In this document: one piece after another, positions 17,481-25,805 of the stretch
How the letters are laid out: every line of letters begins with the position of its first letter
How positions within the stretch are numbered: position 1 is the first letter of the stretch
NCBI GenBank assembly: GCA_041401985.1
Contig: JAWKTE010000008.1
Location: forward strand, 124,001 to 188,000
Direction: 5' to 3'
From: JACKHA01 sp041401985
GTDB lineage: Bacteria > Planctomycetota > Phycisphaerae > Phycisphaerales > UBA1924
DNA: 64,000 bases
The notes under the pieces: model-generated
Told to the model about the DNA's origin: nothing
Databases searched by the model: none
What the model saw: only the letters and a program-made list of their open reading frames with translations
Made by a program: the position numbers and the translations under genes

Positions 17481-19184
17481 ATGCTGTCGTTCGTTCTCTT
17501 TGGCGCGGGTGAGGGTGAGTCGGGCTGGACGCCGCGACAGGTGTATCTGTACGGACCCGACGGGCTGCCCGTGCCGAGCGAGATCGCGTTCGAGGGCGAC
17601 CTGCTGCTGTGCCGCAAGGCCTCGCCGGACACCGCCGGGCTCGCGCTGCAGTGCCGGCTGACCACGCCGACGGACCTGGGGGCCGAGGATGGCGCTGAGG
17701 CGCCCGCGCCGCTGGGCGTGCTGTCGCTCCGGACCTGCCTGCTTCAGGAGCGGGACGACCCGCATCTCTTGAGCCTGGAACTGGCCCGGTATCGCCTGAT
17801 GCTGTTCCTGAACCGCATGGAGGAGTGGGGCCTGGCCGACCTGCCGCCGGACGGCCCGATCATGTCCCGCTTCGAGCAGGCGCGGCGTGTGTTCACCGAT
17901 GCCCTGGTCGCCCAGCGGGCCGCGGAGGGCGACACGGGGCTGCACCACGGGTTCTCGCCCCGGGCCGATCGGCTGGCGCGGCGGGCGCTGGCGCTGGCTC
18001 TGGATGCGGGCGAGCGGCTGGCCCTCGATAAGGCGGCCAAAGACCTGGACTCGCGCGTGACCGGAAAGGCGTACAAGGCGGCGGTGGCTGCGTATGAGAC
18101 GGCGACGCAGGAAAGCCCGCCCCCCGAGGCCGCCATCATCGTCGCGGGCATGACGGGCGTGACGCTGCCCGGTCGCCCGACCATCGGTTGCATGGTCGAT
18201 CCCGACGTGTTCACCGACGAACACCAGCGGGCAGTCGCGGCCACGTCGGACTTCGTGAGCATCCCGACCCGCTGGACGGACCTGGAGCCGGTCGAGGGCA
18301 AGTACGCGTTCAAGAACACGGACCGCTGGATCGAGTGGGCGGTTCGCAAGGCGCGCCTGCCGATCGTGGCGGGCCCGGTGATCGACCTGCGTCCCGGCGG
18401 CGCGCCCGACTGGCTGTACATCTGGGAGAACGACTACGAGACGCTGCGTCAGTACATCGACGAGCACATCCGCCAGGTCGTGACGCGGTACCGGCGGACC
18501 GTGAGCCGCTGGACCGTCGCCAGCGGGCTGCACGTCAACGGGAACTTCAAACTGTCGTTCGAGCAGATGATGGACCTGACGCGTCTGTGCATCGCGCGGA
18601 CCAAGAAACTGCACCCGACGGCGAAGGTGCAGCTCGAGATCACGCAGCCTTGGGGCGAGTACTACGCCTCGGACCGGCGGAGCCTGCCGCCGCACGTGTA
18701 CGCGGAGATGCTGGTGCAGGCGTCGGTGCCGGCCGACGCGTTCGCGCTGCGGCTGCAACTGGGCCAGCCGACACCGGGGCAGGCGACGCGCGACCTCCTG
18801 GAGATCTCGTCGCTGCTGGATTTGTACGCGTCGGTGGAGCGTCCGATCGCGATCTCGATCCTTGGGGCGCCGTCGGCGCCGCCGGTGCTGGAGCGGGTAG
18901 AGCAGCAGGTGCTCGATCCGGGGTACTGGCGGGTGCCGTGGAGCGAGATGCATCAGGGCGAGTGGCTGGCGCGGGTCGCGGCGATTGCGGCTTCCAAGCC
19001 CTACGTCCAGAGCGTGTGCTGGCAGCAGATCGGCGACGCGGCGGAGGGGCGGGCGGCCCTGGAGATGCCCGACGGCGGGCTTCTCGGCACGGGCGGGCAG
19101 CCCAAGCCGGGGCTGCGGAAGTTGTACGACCTGCGCCAGGCGATCCGCGAGGGGCGGGTGGTTGCGGGCCTGGAACTGGCCTGA
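17481..19184 (+). CDS. GH10-fold (xylanase-like) protein without the catalytic glutamates
   Basis: 567 residues with no signal peptide seen. An N-terminal region of about 220 residues has two mixed segments unlike known carbohydrate modules, and a TIM-barrel region (about 230-540) has GH10 landmarks: W-x-D/x-LEPVEGKYAFKNTDRW, IVAGPVIDLRPGGAPDWLY, and an IDEHIRQVVTRYRRTVSRW helix. Where GH10 enzymes have the acid/base 'W.VVNE', this protein has WTVASGLHVNGN. Where the nucleophile 'TE' strand is expected it has PIAISILGAPS. Catalytic Glu residues are therefore absent and it is probably a non-hydrolytic relative. A GGAGG lies 13 bases before the ATG at 17481. Confidence 0.7.
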   Translation: MLSFVLFGAGEGESGWTPRQVYLYGPDGLPVPSEIAFEGDLLLCRKASPDTAGLALQCRLTTPTDLGAEDGAEAPAPLGVLSLRTCLLQERDDPHLLSLELARYRLMLFLNRMEEWGLADLPPDGPIMSRFEQARRVFTDALVAQRAAEGDTGLHHGFSPRADRLARRALALALDAGERLALDKAAKDLDSRVTGKAYKAAVAAYETATQESPPPEAAIIVAGMTGVTLPGRPTIGCMVDPDVFTDEHQRAVAATSDFVSIPTRWTDLEPVEGKYAFKNTDRWIEWAVRKARLPIVAGPVIDLRPGGAPDWLYIWENDYETLRQYIDEHIRQVVTRYRRTVSRWTVASGLHVNGNFKLSFEQMMDLTRLCIARTKKLHPTAKVQLEITQPWGEYYASDRRSLPPHVYAEMLVQASVPADAFALRLQLGQPTPGQATRDLLEISSLLDLYASVERPIAISILGAPSAPPVLERVEQQVLDPGYWRVPWSEMHQGEWLARVAAIAASKPYVQSVCWQQIGDAAEGRAALEMPDGGLLGTGGQPKPGLRKLYDLRQAIREGRVVAGLELA

Positions 19185-19220
19185 GCCCCCGGGGGCCGAC
19201 GCGTCGGATGCCGGGGCGGC

Positions 19221-20363
19221 TTACTTGAGCGCGTCGGGGACGATGGCGTGGAGTTCCTTGAGGCGCTCGGCCTGGGCCGCCGGCATGACGAGCGTGGCGT
19301 CGGGCGTGTGGATGATGATCATGTCCTTGCAGCCAAGCAGGGCGATGGTGTGCCCGGGCTGGCTGGAGACGGCGAGGTTGCCGGCGGAGGCGACCGCGGC
19401 GAGGGTGGCGCCGGCGGCGCGGTTGTTGTCCTTGTCGGGCGTAAGGGTCTGGCCGAAGGCGGGCCAAGAGCCGACGTCCAGCCACGTCAGGTCCATGAGG
19501 ACGGTGGCGACGCAGACGCGTTCGGCTGGTGTGGCACGCGAGGCGGGCTCCATGAGGGCGTAGTCGACGCTGGTCTTCGGGAGGGTGGGGTAGACCTCGC
19601 CGAGCACGCGGGCCTGGTCTGGCGTGCCCCAGGCGGCCTGGATCTTCATGAGGCCGGCGTAGCAGTCGGGCTTCCAGCGCTCCAGGCAGTCGAGCACGGT
19701 GCGGGCGGCGAAGACGAACATGCCTGAGTTCCAGCCGAACTGGCCGCTCTCGACGTAGGCCTGGGCCCGGGGCAGGTCGGGCTTCTCGACGAAGCGCTGG
19801 ACGCGGAAGGCCAGGTTCTTGTCGGCGGCCGGGGCGCTTTGGGGCAGGGCGAGCGGTGCGGCACGCTCGACGTAGCCGAAGCCGGTGGCGGGGTAGGTGG
19901 GCTTGATGGAAAAGGTGACCAGGCGCGTGGGGTCCTGCTCGACGAGGCGGAAGCCAAGGTCCATGAGGTGCTGGAAGGTCGCGACCGGCTCGATGATGTG
20001 GTCGGCGGTCAGGACGGCGAAGATCGCGTCGGGGTCGGATTTGGCCAGCACGGCGGCGGTGAGGCCGACGGCGTTGACGGTGTCGCGTCCGACGGGCTCG
20101 CCCAGGATCTGGGCGTCGGCGAAGGCCGGGAGGGCGGCGCGGATGGGGGCTCGGTAGGCCTCGCCGGTGCAGATGAGGCGACGCTCGGGCGAGACGAGGC
20201 CCTCGAGGCGGGCCGCGGCGAGTTCGAGGAGGCTGCGGGGGCGGTCGTCGCCGGGTCGCTGGATGAAGGGGAGGAGTTGCTTTGGCAGGCCGGCGCGGCT
20301 CATGGGCCAGAGTCGGGTGCCGGCGCCGCCGGCCATGATCATCGCGTGGCGGGTGGTGGACAT
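19221..20363 (-). CDS. manC: Mannose-1-phosphate guanylyltransferase
   Basis: Forms GDP-mannose from GTP and mannose-1-phosphate for surface polysaccharides. 380 residues, so a single nucleotidyltransferase domain without the isomerase half found in bifunctional ManC/AlgA. The nucleotidyltransferase signature is GGAGTRLWPMSRAGLPKQLL (11-30). Further motifs are LTADHIIEP, FSIKPTYPATGFGYVE, VEKPD, FGWNSGMFVF, and a closing ALLGCKDMIIIHTPDATLV strand pair. The ATG at 20363 was chosen because it places the signature normally; longer frames upstream run through an intergenic palindrome. Confidence 0.93.
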   Translation of the reverse strand: MSTTRHAMIMAGGAGTRLWPMSRAGLPKQLLPFIQRPGDDRPRSLLELAAARLEGLVSPERRLICTGEAYRAPIRAALPAFADAQILGEPVGRDTVNAVGLTAAVLAKSDPDAIFAVLTADHIIEPVATFQHLMDLGFRLVEQDPTRLVTFSIKPTYPATGFGYVERAAPLALPQSAPAADKNLAFRVQRFVEKPDLPRAQAYVESGQFGWNSGMFVFAARTVLDCLERWKPDCYAGLMKIQAAWGTPDQARVLGEVYPTLPKTSVDYALMEPASRATPAERVCVATVLMDLTWLDVGSWPAFGQTLTPDKDNNRAAGATLAAVASAGNLAVSSQPGHTIALLGCKDMIIIHTPDATLVMPAAQAERLKELHAIVPDALK

Positions 20364-20413
20364 GGGGGATCGTTGGCCTGTCGGGCGGCGGCGGCTTGTC
20401 CGGGACACTGTGG

Positions 20414-20551
20414 AACGCGAAGGCCGCGAAGGACGCGATGCGGAAGGGGCGGGGGTACCGGTGGCTCGGGACCCTCAGACGGACAACCCGAATGGAACAT
20501 GGAGCCACGCGATCGCAGCGCCGAGTTCGCGTCCTTCGCGGCCTTCGCGTT
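20414..20551. repeat. 25-base perfect inverted repeat of CGCGAAGG units, locus 1
   Basis: Arms 20414-20438 and 20527-20551 pair perfectly over 25 bases. Each is made of AACGCGAAGG / CGCGAAGGA units. A close relative occurs at 58641-58782. It occupies most of the manC-ruvA gap. Confidence 0.88.
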
Positions 20552-20583
20552 TGTCCTGACCGGGGAGGGCGTCCGTCGCCGGT

Positions 20584-21222
20584 TCACGCCCCGAAGGCGG
20601 CGGAGACGAGGGTGTGGGTGTCGGCTTCCTGCCCGACGCGGGCGGCGGCGGCGGCGATCTGGCGCTCGGCCTCGGCGCGAGTCTGGCCCAGGGCCATGAG
20701 GGCGAGCACGGCCTCCTCCGCGGCGGACGTGGTGGGGGTGGCCAGCGGTTTGGCCTCGCGGGCGGACTCGGGGGACCAGCCCAGGTCGGCCAGCAGCGGC
20801 TCGACCTTGCCGGAGAGTTCGGCGACGATCGTGTCGCTCAGGCGCTTGCCGATCTCGGGCAGTTCCTGCAGGGCCTTGGCGTCCTTGCGCATGATCGCCT
20901 CGATGACGGCGATCGGCTCGGCCTCCAGGGCGCGGAGGGCCCGCTTGTTGCCCAGGCCCTTGACGGTCGTGAAGACCTCGAAGAAGCGGCGCTCGCCGGC
21001 GGAGCGGAAGCCGAGGAGGCGCGGGATGAACGACGCGCCCTGGGCGTGGGACTCGAGGTATTCGAGGGTGACGAGTGTGACGGGCTGGCCGAGGCTGGAG
21101 GCGAGTGCGGCGGCGAGGTAGGCCGGGAGCAGGACCTCGCGGGCGATGGAGCCGTCGCCCAGGGCGATGGTGGCGGTGTTGCCGGCGATGGCCTCAAGCG
21201 TTCCGCGGACGCGGCTGATCAT
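20584..21222 (-). CDS. ruvA: Holliday junction DNA helicase subunit RuvA
   Basis: Binds Holliday junctions and recruits RuvB for branch migration. 212 residues, the normal length. The N-terminal OB-fold is MISRVRGTLEAIAGNTATIA and following. Two helix-hairpin-helix motifs are VKGLGNKRALRAL (about 93-105) and LPEIGKRLSDTIVAEL (about 127-142). The C-terminal RuvB-binding three-helix domain is EEAVLALMALGQTRAEAER. The start at 21222 is the family's usual MI-x-RVRG. No ruvB or ruvC is adjacent. Confidence 0.96.
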   Translation of the reverse strand: MISRVRGTLEAIAGNTATIALGDGSIAREVLLPAYLAAALASSLGQPVTLVTLEYLESHAQGASFIPRLLGFRSAGERRFFEVFTTVKGLGNKRALRALEAEPIAVIEAIMRKDAKALQELPEIGKRLSDTIVAELSGKVEPLLADLGWSPESAREAKPLATPTTSAAEEAVLALMALGQTRAEAERQIAAAAARVGQEADTHTLVSAAFGA

Positions 21223-21379
21223 GGGGCGAGGATAGCAGGACGGAGGCTTGACGCGGATCATGCGTCGCGGCGGTGGGGATTCAAGGGGTGGGGGCGCTAT
21301 GGGCGGGAATTGGCGCGCGCCGGTGTGTTATGAAATGCGATTGCGCGCACAAAGGTGCTCGTGGCGCCGGCCGTTGATC

Positions 21380-21483
21380 GGCACCGACCTGCTCCGCGGA
21401 CTGCGCAGGTCGGTGGCACGGCGGGCGTCCGTTTGTTGACGGGCACCGAGAAACGCCGCAGAGCCGGCGTGTCTCGGTGGCAC
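21380..21483. repeat. Two hairpin elements (GTGSCA-foot family), copies A and B
   Basis: Copy A (21380-21419): ACCGACCTGC pairs with GCAGGTCGGT, flanked by GGCAC on both sides. Copy B (21442-21483): ACCGAG and ACGCCG pair with CGGCGT and CTCGGT around loop CAGAGC, again ending in GGCAC. They lie in the ruvA-aspS gap. Relatives are at 25553-25657, 30183-30219, 32042-32075 and 50357-50500. Confidence 0.88.
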
Positions 21484-21501
21484 AGTGGGCGAGTGATTGG
21501 C

Positions 21502-23346
21502 CTACGCCGGCGGGGTCCAGGTGCTCTTGACGTGGAGTTCGGCGAGTTGCTCGGGCGTGGCGGCGCTGGGGGCCTTGGTCATGAGGTCGGCGCCGATCTG
21601 GGTCTTGGGGAAGGCGATGACGTCGCGGATGTTGTCGGTGCCGCACAGGTGCATGATGAGGCGGTCGAGGCCGAAGGCGATGCCGCCGTGGGGCGGGGCG
21701 CCGAACTTGAGGGCTTCGAGGAGGAACGAGAACTTGGCCTCGGTCTGCTCGGGCGTGAGGCCCAGGAGGCCGAACACCTTGCGCTGGACGCGCGGGTCGT
21801 GGATACGGATGGAGCCGCCGCCGATCTCGGAGCCGTTGAGGACGCAGTCGTAGCCGGCCGAGACGATGGACTCGATGGCGACGTCGTCGGATTCGCTGGC
21901 GTCGAGGAAGGCCTGGGCCTGGTCTTCACGAGGGGCGGTGAATGGGTGGTGGAGGGCGACCCACTTGCCGGTGTCCTTGTTGCGTTCGAACATCGGCGGG
22001 TCGATCATCCACAGAAAGTTCCAGGCCTTGCCCCAGGCTGGGACCAGGCCCATGTCGCGGGCGACTTTCTGGCGGAGTTCGCCGAGGGTCTTGGTGGCGA
22101 CTGCGTAGGTGTCGGCGGCGAAGAGGACGGTGTCGCCGGGTTCGAGGCCCAGGGCCTGGACGAGTTCGGCCTTGACGGGCTCGAGGAACTTGGCGATGCC
22201 GGTTTCGAGGGTCGGGGCGCCGGGCTGGCCGGTGACCTTGACCACGGGCACGCCGCCGGCGCCGAACGTCTTGACCCACTCGGAGTAGCCATCGGTGATC
22301 TTGCGGGTGAGTTTGTCGGCGCCGGCGGGGACGCGGATGGCCTTGACGACGCCCTTCTTGCTGGCGAACGCGGGGAGGCTCGCGCCCTTCTCGAGCGCGC
22401 CCTTGAAGACGCCGAAGTCGGTCCTGGCGGCGATGGCGGAGATGTCGCGGATCTCGAGCCCGTAGCGGGTGTCGGGGCGGTCGATGCCGAAGCGTTCGAG
22501 GCACTCGCGATAGGGCATGCGCTGCATGGGGGGCACGTCGACGCCGGCGACCTCGCCGAAGAGCGTGCGGACGAAGCCCTCCATGGTCTGCATGACCTGC
22601 TCGCGTCCGACGAAGGCCATCTCGAGATCGATCTGGCTGAACTCGGCCTGGCGGTCGGCGCGGGGGTCCTCGTCGCGGAAGCAACGGCAGATCTGCATGT
22701 AGCGGTCGCAGCCGGCGACCATGAGGATCTGCTTGAACAGCTGGGGCGACTGGGGCAGTGCGTACCACGAGCCGGGGACGTGGCGGCTGGGGACGATGTA
22801 CTCGCGGGCGCCCTCTGGCGTGGACTTGTAGAGGATGGGGGTCTCGACCTCGAGGAAGCCGTGCTTGTCGAAGTAGTCGCGGGCGATCTTCGTGACGCGG
22901 TGGCGCGTGCGGAGGATCTTCTGCATCTTGGGGCGGCGGAGGTCGAGGTAGCGGTGCTTGAGGCGGAGTTCCTCGCCGGGGAGGTTCTGCTCGTCGGAGG
23001 GCAGGAAGGCGGGGGGCTCGGACTTGTTCAGGAGTTCGAGGCGTGAGACGAGGATCTCGACCTTGCCGGTGGGGAGTTTGGGGTTCTCGCCGCCCTTGCG
23101 GATGCGGACGGTGCCGTGGGCGATGACCACGTCCTCGTTGCGGAGTCGGTCGGCGGCGTCGAGCATGGTCTGGTCGGCGTCCTCGCGGTCGAACACGAGC
23201 TGGGTGAGGCCCTCGCGGTCGCGGAGGTCGATGAAGACCAGGCCGGTGCCGTGGCCGCGGTAGGAGTTGACCCATCCGGCGAGTGTGACGGTTTGGCCGA
23301 CGTCGGACTCGCGGAGTTGGCCGCAGGTGTGGGAGCGGGTGAGCAT
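21502..23346 (-). CDS. aspS: Aspartyl-tRNA synthetase (bacterial type)
   Basis: 614 residues. The OB-fold anticodon-binding domain (1-105, with VTLAGWVNSYRGHGTGLVFIDLRDREG shown in part as GWVNSYRGHGTGLVFIDLRD) is followed by class II motif 1 (FLEVETPILYKSTPEGARE, ending FLEVETPIL). Motif 2 is CRCFRDEDPRADRQAEFSQI, and motif 3 is GGIAFGLDRLIMHLCG. The bacterial GAD insertion lies between motifs 2 and 3 (about 290-420). The ATG at 23346 overlaps the stop of the zinc-ribbon gene by one base and has AGAGGG about nine bases upstream. Whether it is discriminating or also charges tRNA-Asn cannot be told from the sequence alone. Confidence 0.96.
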   Translation of the reverse strand: MLTRSHTCGQLRESDVGQTVTLAGWVNSYRGHGTGLVFIDLRDREGLTQLVFDREDADQTMLDAADRLRNEDVVIAHGTVRIRKGGENPKLPTGKVEILVSRLELLNKSEPPAFLPSDEQNLPGEELRLKHRYLDLRRPKMQKILRTRHRVTKIARDYFDKHGFLEVETPILYKSTPEGAREYIVPSRHVPGSWYALPQSPQLFKQILMVAGCDRYMQICRCFRDEDPRADRQAEFSQIDLEMAFVGREQVMQTMEGFVRTLFGEVAGVDVPPMQRMPYRECLERFGIDRPDTRYGLEIRDISAIAARTDFGVFKGALEKGASLPAFASKKGVVKAIRVPAGADKLTRKITDGYSEWVKTFGAGGVPVVKVTGQPGAPTLETGIAKFLEPVKAELVQALGLEPGDTVLFAADTYAVATKTLGELRQKVARDMGLVPAWGKAWNFLWMIDPPMFERNKDTGKWVALHHPFTAPREDQAQAFLDASESDDVAIESIVSAGYDCVLNGSEIGGGSIRIHDPRVQRKVFGLLGLTPEQTEAKFSFLLEALKFGAPPHGGIAFGLDRLIMHLCGTDNIRDVIAFPKTQIGADLMTKAPSAATPEQLAELHVKSTWTPPA

Positions 23347-24263
23347 CAAGATCCCTCTGGAGTGCGAGGCGGAGTGTAGGGAGAGCGGGTTGGGGGGTCG
23401 GCGGGGGACGTGGGCCGGCTCCGCAGCTCGATCGCGTGGTTGAGCGCGGCCCGGACCTCCAGCGTTAGCAGGCCTTGCGCGCAGGGCAGTGCGAGAGAGC
23501 CGGCGGCCGAGGCCATGAAGAGCAGGAGCCACGTGATGCCGAGGATCCAGTCGAGCACGGTCGGCTCCGGGCCCGTGCCGGCGGCTTGGAGTGCGCCCGA
23601 GAAGTACAGTGCCGCGCACACCGAGAGGAACGCGGCAGGGGCGATGCTGAAGCACATGAGGAACCGCGACCACCGCACCCAGTCTGGTCGTTCGAGCGAT
23701 GCGACGATGGGGCGAAACCCCACGAAGCCGACGGCGGCGTGCAGGCCGGCGAGCAGGAGCGGTGTGATCATCGACGCGGCGACGACTCGGTCATCGTCGC
23801 GTGCGGGCTCGAGAGCCACGAGCAGCGAGCCCGAGGCGATGAGGCTCACAGCCGCCGCGGCCCCAAGAGTGGTGCTGGTGGCGGGGATCCACCGCCGGAT
23901 GGGGCAGGGGGACGAGTCTCGGGCGAGAACTCGCGTCCATGCGACGCAGGAGCACAGCGTCGCGATCAGCGAGGTGAGCACGGCCGCGATGGCCGCGATC
24001 GGCGCATCCATGCTGGTCCGGGTTGCAAGCCCCATCATCCAGAGTGGCCCCGCGATGAGGAGGCCGCCTGGAATGGCCCATGTTGGAAGGAGCCATCGGG
24101 CGACAGCGCGGAGGTGGGCGTCGCTCCAGTCATCGACTTTGCACCCGATCATGGCGCGGCTTAGTTCGAGCCCGCACTCCGGGCACGAGCCTGGGGGCGT
24201 GAGCCCGGCCAGGTCGTACCGGCACTGCACGCAGCGGTCGTGGCGGCGATTGCGCGGGGGCAT
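23346..24263 (-). CDS. Zinc-ribbon membrane protein, unknown
   Basis: 305 residues. An N-terminal zinc ribbon with two Cys pairs (CVQCRYDL and CPECGLEL) precedes about six or seven hydrophobic segments starting near residue 47. The fused zinc ribbon plus membrane domain is common among planctomycete proteins of unknown role. The stop codon overlaps the aspS start by one base (TGATG), so aspS translation is probably coupled to it. The ATG at 24263 begins directly before the ribbon; an extension to 24353 has no support. Confidence 0.72.
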   Translation of the reverse strand: MPPRNRRHDRCVQCRYDLAGLTPPGSCPECGLELSRAMIGCKVDDWSDAHLRAVARWLLPTWAIPGGLLIAGPLWMMGLATRTSMDAPIAAIAAVLTSLIATLCSCVAWTRVLARDSSPCPIRRWIPATSTTLGAAAAVSLIASGSLLVALEPARDDDRVVAASMITPLLLAGLHAAVGFVGFRPIVASLERPDWVRWSRFLMCFSIAPAAFLSVCAALYFSGALQAAGTGPEPTVLDWILGITWLLLFMASAAGSLALPCAQGLLTLEVRAALNHAIELRSRPTSPADPPTRSPYTPPRTPEGS

Positions 24264-24358
24264 TGTGGCTTCCGATGCGAATCGGCCGAGACTCGCGAAC
24301 TGTAGATGATGCTCCCGCGAACCGCTGGTCTGGTCAGCCTTCAAAGGTACCATGCCTC

Positions 24359-25537
24359 ATGACAGGTGCCTTGGGGTCGTTTGTGGCGCGATGCGTCCTG
24401 GTGGTTCTCGTCGTCGCTGCGCTCGCGGGAGCGTCGCTCCGGGCGGCGCACGCACGGCAGCCTGCATCGGAACGGGCGGAGCGCACGACGCTTGTGGTGG
24501 CGACGAAGATCGCCGAGCCGTTTGTGTCGCTGGCGGAGGGGTCAGAGTCGGGCGGGGCGGGGGCGGTGGGGGTGACGCCGGGCGGGACGCTCGATGGGAT
24601 CTCGATCGAGTTGTGGAACCGGGTGGCGGCGCGGCTTGGGGTCGAGACCGAGTTCCATGTGTTCGATGTGGATGAGTTGGACGCGATGCTGGCGGGGGTC
24701 GAGGCGGGGCGGTTCGATGCCGGGATCGCGGCGATCAGCGTGACGCCGGACCGCGAGGCGCGGCTGGACATGACGCACGGGTACTTCACGGCGGGGCTGG
24801 GGATCGCGGTGCCGGCTGGGGAGGGCGGGCCGGCGTGGGTGCGGGGGCTGGCGAACCTGTTCACGTGGCAGTTCTTCTCGGCGGTGGCGGCGCTTGGGGT
24901 CGTGCTGCTCGGGGTCGGGGCGCTGGTCTGGGTCGTGGAGCGGCGCGGGAACTCGGAGCAGTTCGAGAAGCATCCGGCCAAGGGGATCGGGTCGGGCTTC
25001 TGGTTCGCAGCGGTGACGATGACGACGGTGGGGTATGGCGACAAGGCTCCGCGGACGGTCGCGGGGAAGGCGCTGACGCTGGTGTGGATGTTCGCGTCGG
25101 TGATCTTCATCTCGGCGTTCACGGGGGCGATCGCGTCGTCGCTGACGGCGGCGCAGATCGGGGGCGCGGTGCGCGGGCCGGAGGACCTGTCGGGGGCGCG
25201 GGTGGGGACGCTGGCCGGTTCGGCGACGGTGCAGGCGCTGCGTGGGCGGGGCGTGTCGGCGCGGCGGTACAACACGGTGGCGGAGGGGCTGGCGGCGGTC
25301 GACGCGGGCGAGATCGACGCGTTCGTGCACGACTGGGCGATCCTGCAGAACGAGGCGCAGCGCGGGTTCGCGGGGCGGGTGCGGATGCTGGAGGTGCAGT
25401 TCGATCTTGGCACGTACGCGATCGCGCTGCCGTCGGGGTCGGACCTGAGGGAGCGGATCAACCAGGAGATTCTGGAGATCACGCGGAGCGCGGAGTGGGA
25501 GGGGGTGCTCACGAGGTATCTGGGGCCGGTGCGGTAG
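24359..25537 (+). CDS. GluR0-type prokaryotic ionotropic glutamate receptor / ligand-gated K+ channel
   Basis: 392 residues. Signal peptide (1-33). First half of a periplasmic binding protein fold (about 44-160: LVVATKIAEPFVSL, DGISIELWNRVAARLG, FDAGIAAISVTPDREARLDM). TM1 (172-193). P-loop with the potassium selectivity filter TTVGYGD at 222-228. TM2 (about 237-262). Second half of the binding fold (about 275-392: GPEDLSGARVGTLAGSATVQAL, here VGTLAGSATVQAL). This split ligand-binding/pore layout is that of GluR0, in which amino-acid binding opens a K+ pore. The exact ligand is not known. An AAAGG lies 11 bases before the ATG. The gene is monocistronic and followed by two hairpin repeats. Confidence 0.9.
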   Translation: MTGALGSFVARCVLVVLVVAALAGASLRAAHARQPASERAERTTLVVATKIAEPFVSLAEGSESGGAGAVGVTPGGTLDGISIELWNRVAARLGVETEFHVFDVDELDAMLAGVEAGRFDAGIAAISVTPDREARLDMTHGYFTAGLGIAVPAGEGGPAWVRGLANLFTWQFFSAVAALGVVLLGVGALVWVVERRGNSEQFEKHPAKGIGSGFWFAAVTMTTVGYGDKAPRTVAGKALTLVWMFASVIFISAFTGAIASSLTAAQIGGAVRGPEDLSGARVGTLAGSATVQALRGRGVSARRYNTVAEGLAAVDAGEIDAFVHDWAILQNEAQRGFAGRVRMLEVQFDLGTYAIALPSGSDLRERINQEILEITRSAEWEGVLTRYLGPVR

Positions 25538-25552
25538 GGGGCAGGGGTGATC

Positions 25553-25657
25553 GGCACGACCTTGCTCAGAGCCGCAAGGTCGTGGCACCTCTGTGAGATG
25601 TTGGCAACGGGTTGAACGGCACCGACCTAGTTCGCGGACTGCGCAGGTCGGAGGCAT
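25553..25657. repeat. Two hairpin elements, copies C and D
   Basis: Copy C (25553-25588): ACGACCTTGC pairs with GCAAGGTCGT around a loop containing CAGAGC, between GGCAC direct ends. Copy D (25618-25657) resembles copy A (CACCGACCT, CGCGGACTGCGCAGGTCGG). Located between the receptor gene and gyrA. Confidence 0.86.
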
Positions 25658-25805
25658 GTCCGATGGGGGTGGTGGGGGGGCGGCGGGCCCAAATGCCTTG
25701 TTTTTGAGGGGTTTGTGGGCGTGCGGGTGTGTGTGGAGGACGCGACTTTGGCGGGGGTGGTTCCTATGATTGGGGCTCCGCTCGCACGCCGTGAAGGATC
25801 GCCGC

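Noticed and set aside
23346..24263. Zinc-ribbon membrane gene as an aspS leader
   Set aside because: It has its own signals and a full 305-residue frame; the one-base overlap with aspS is ordinary coupling.
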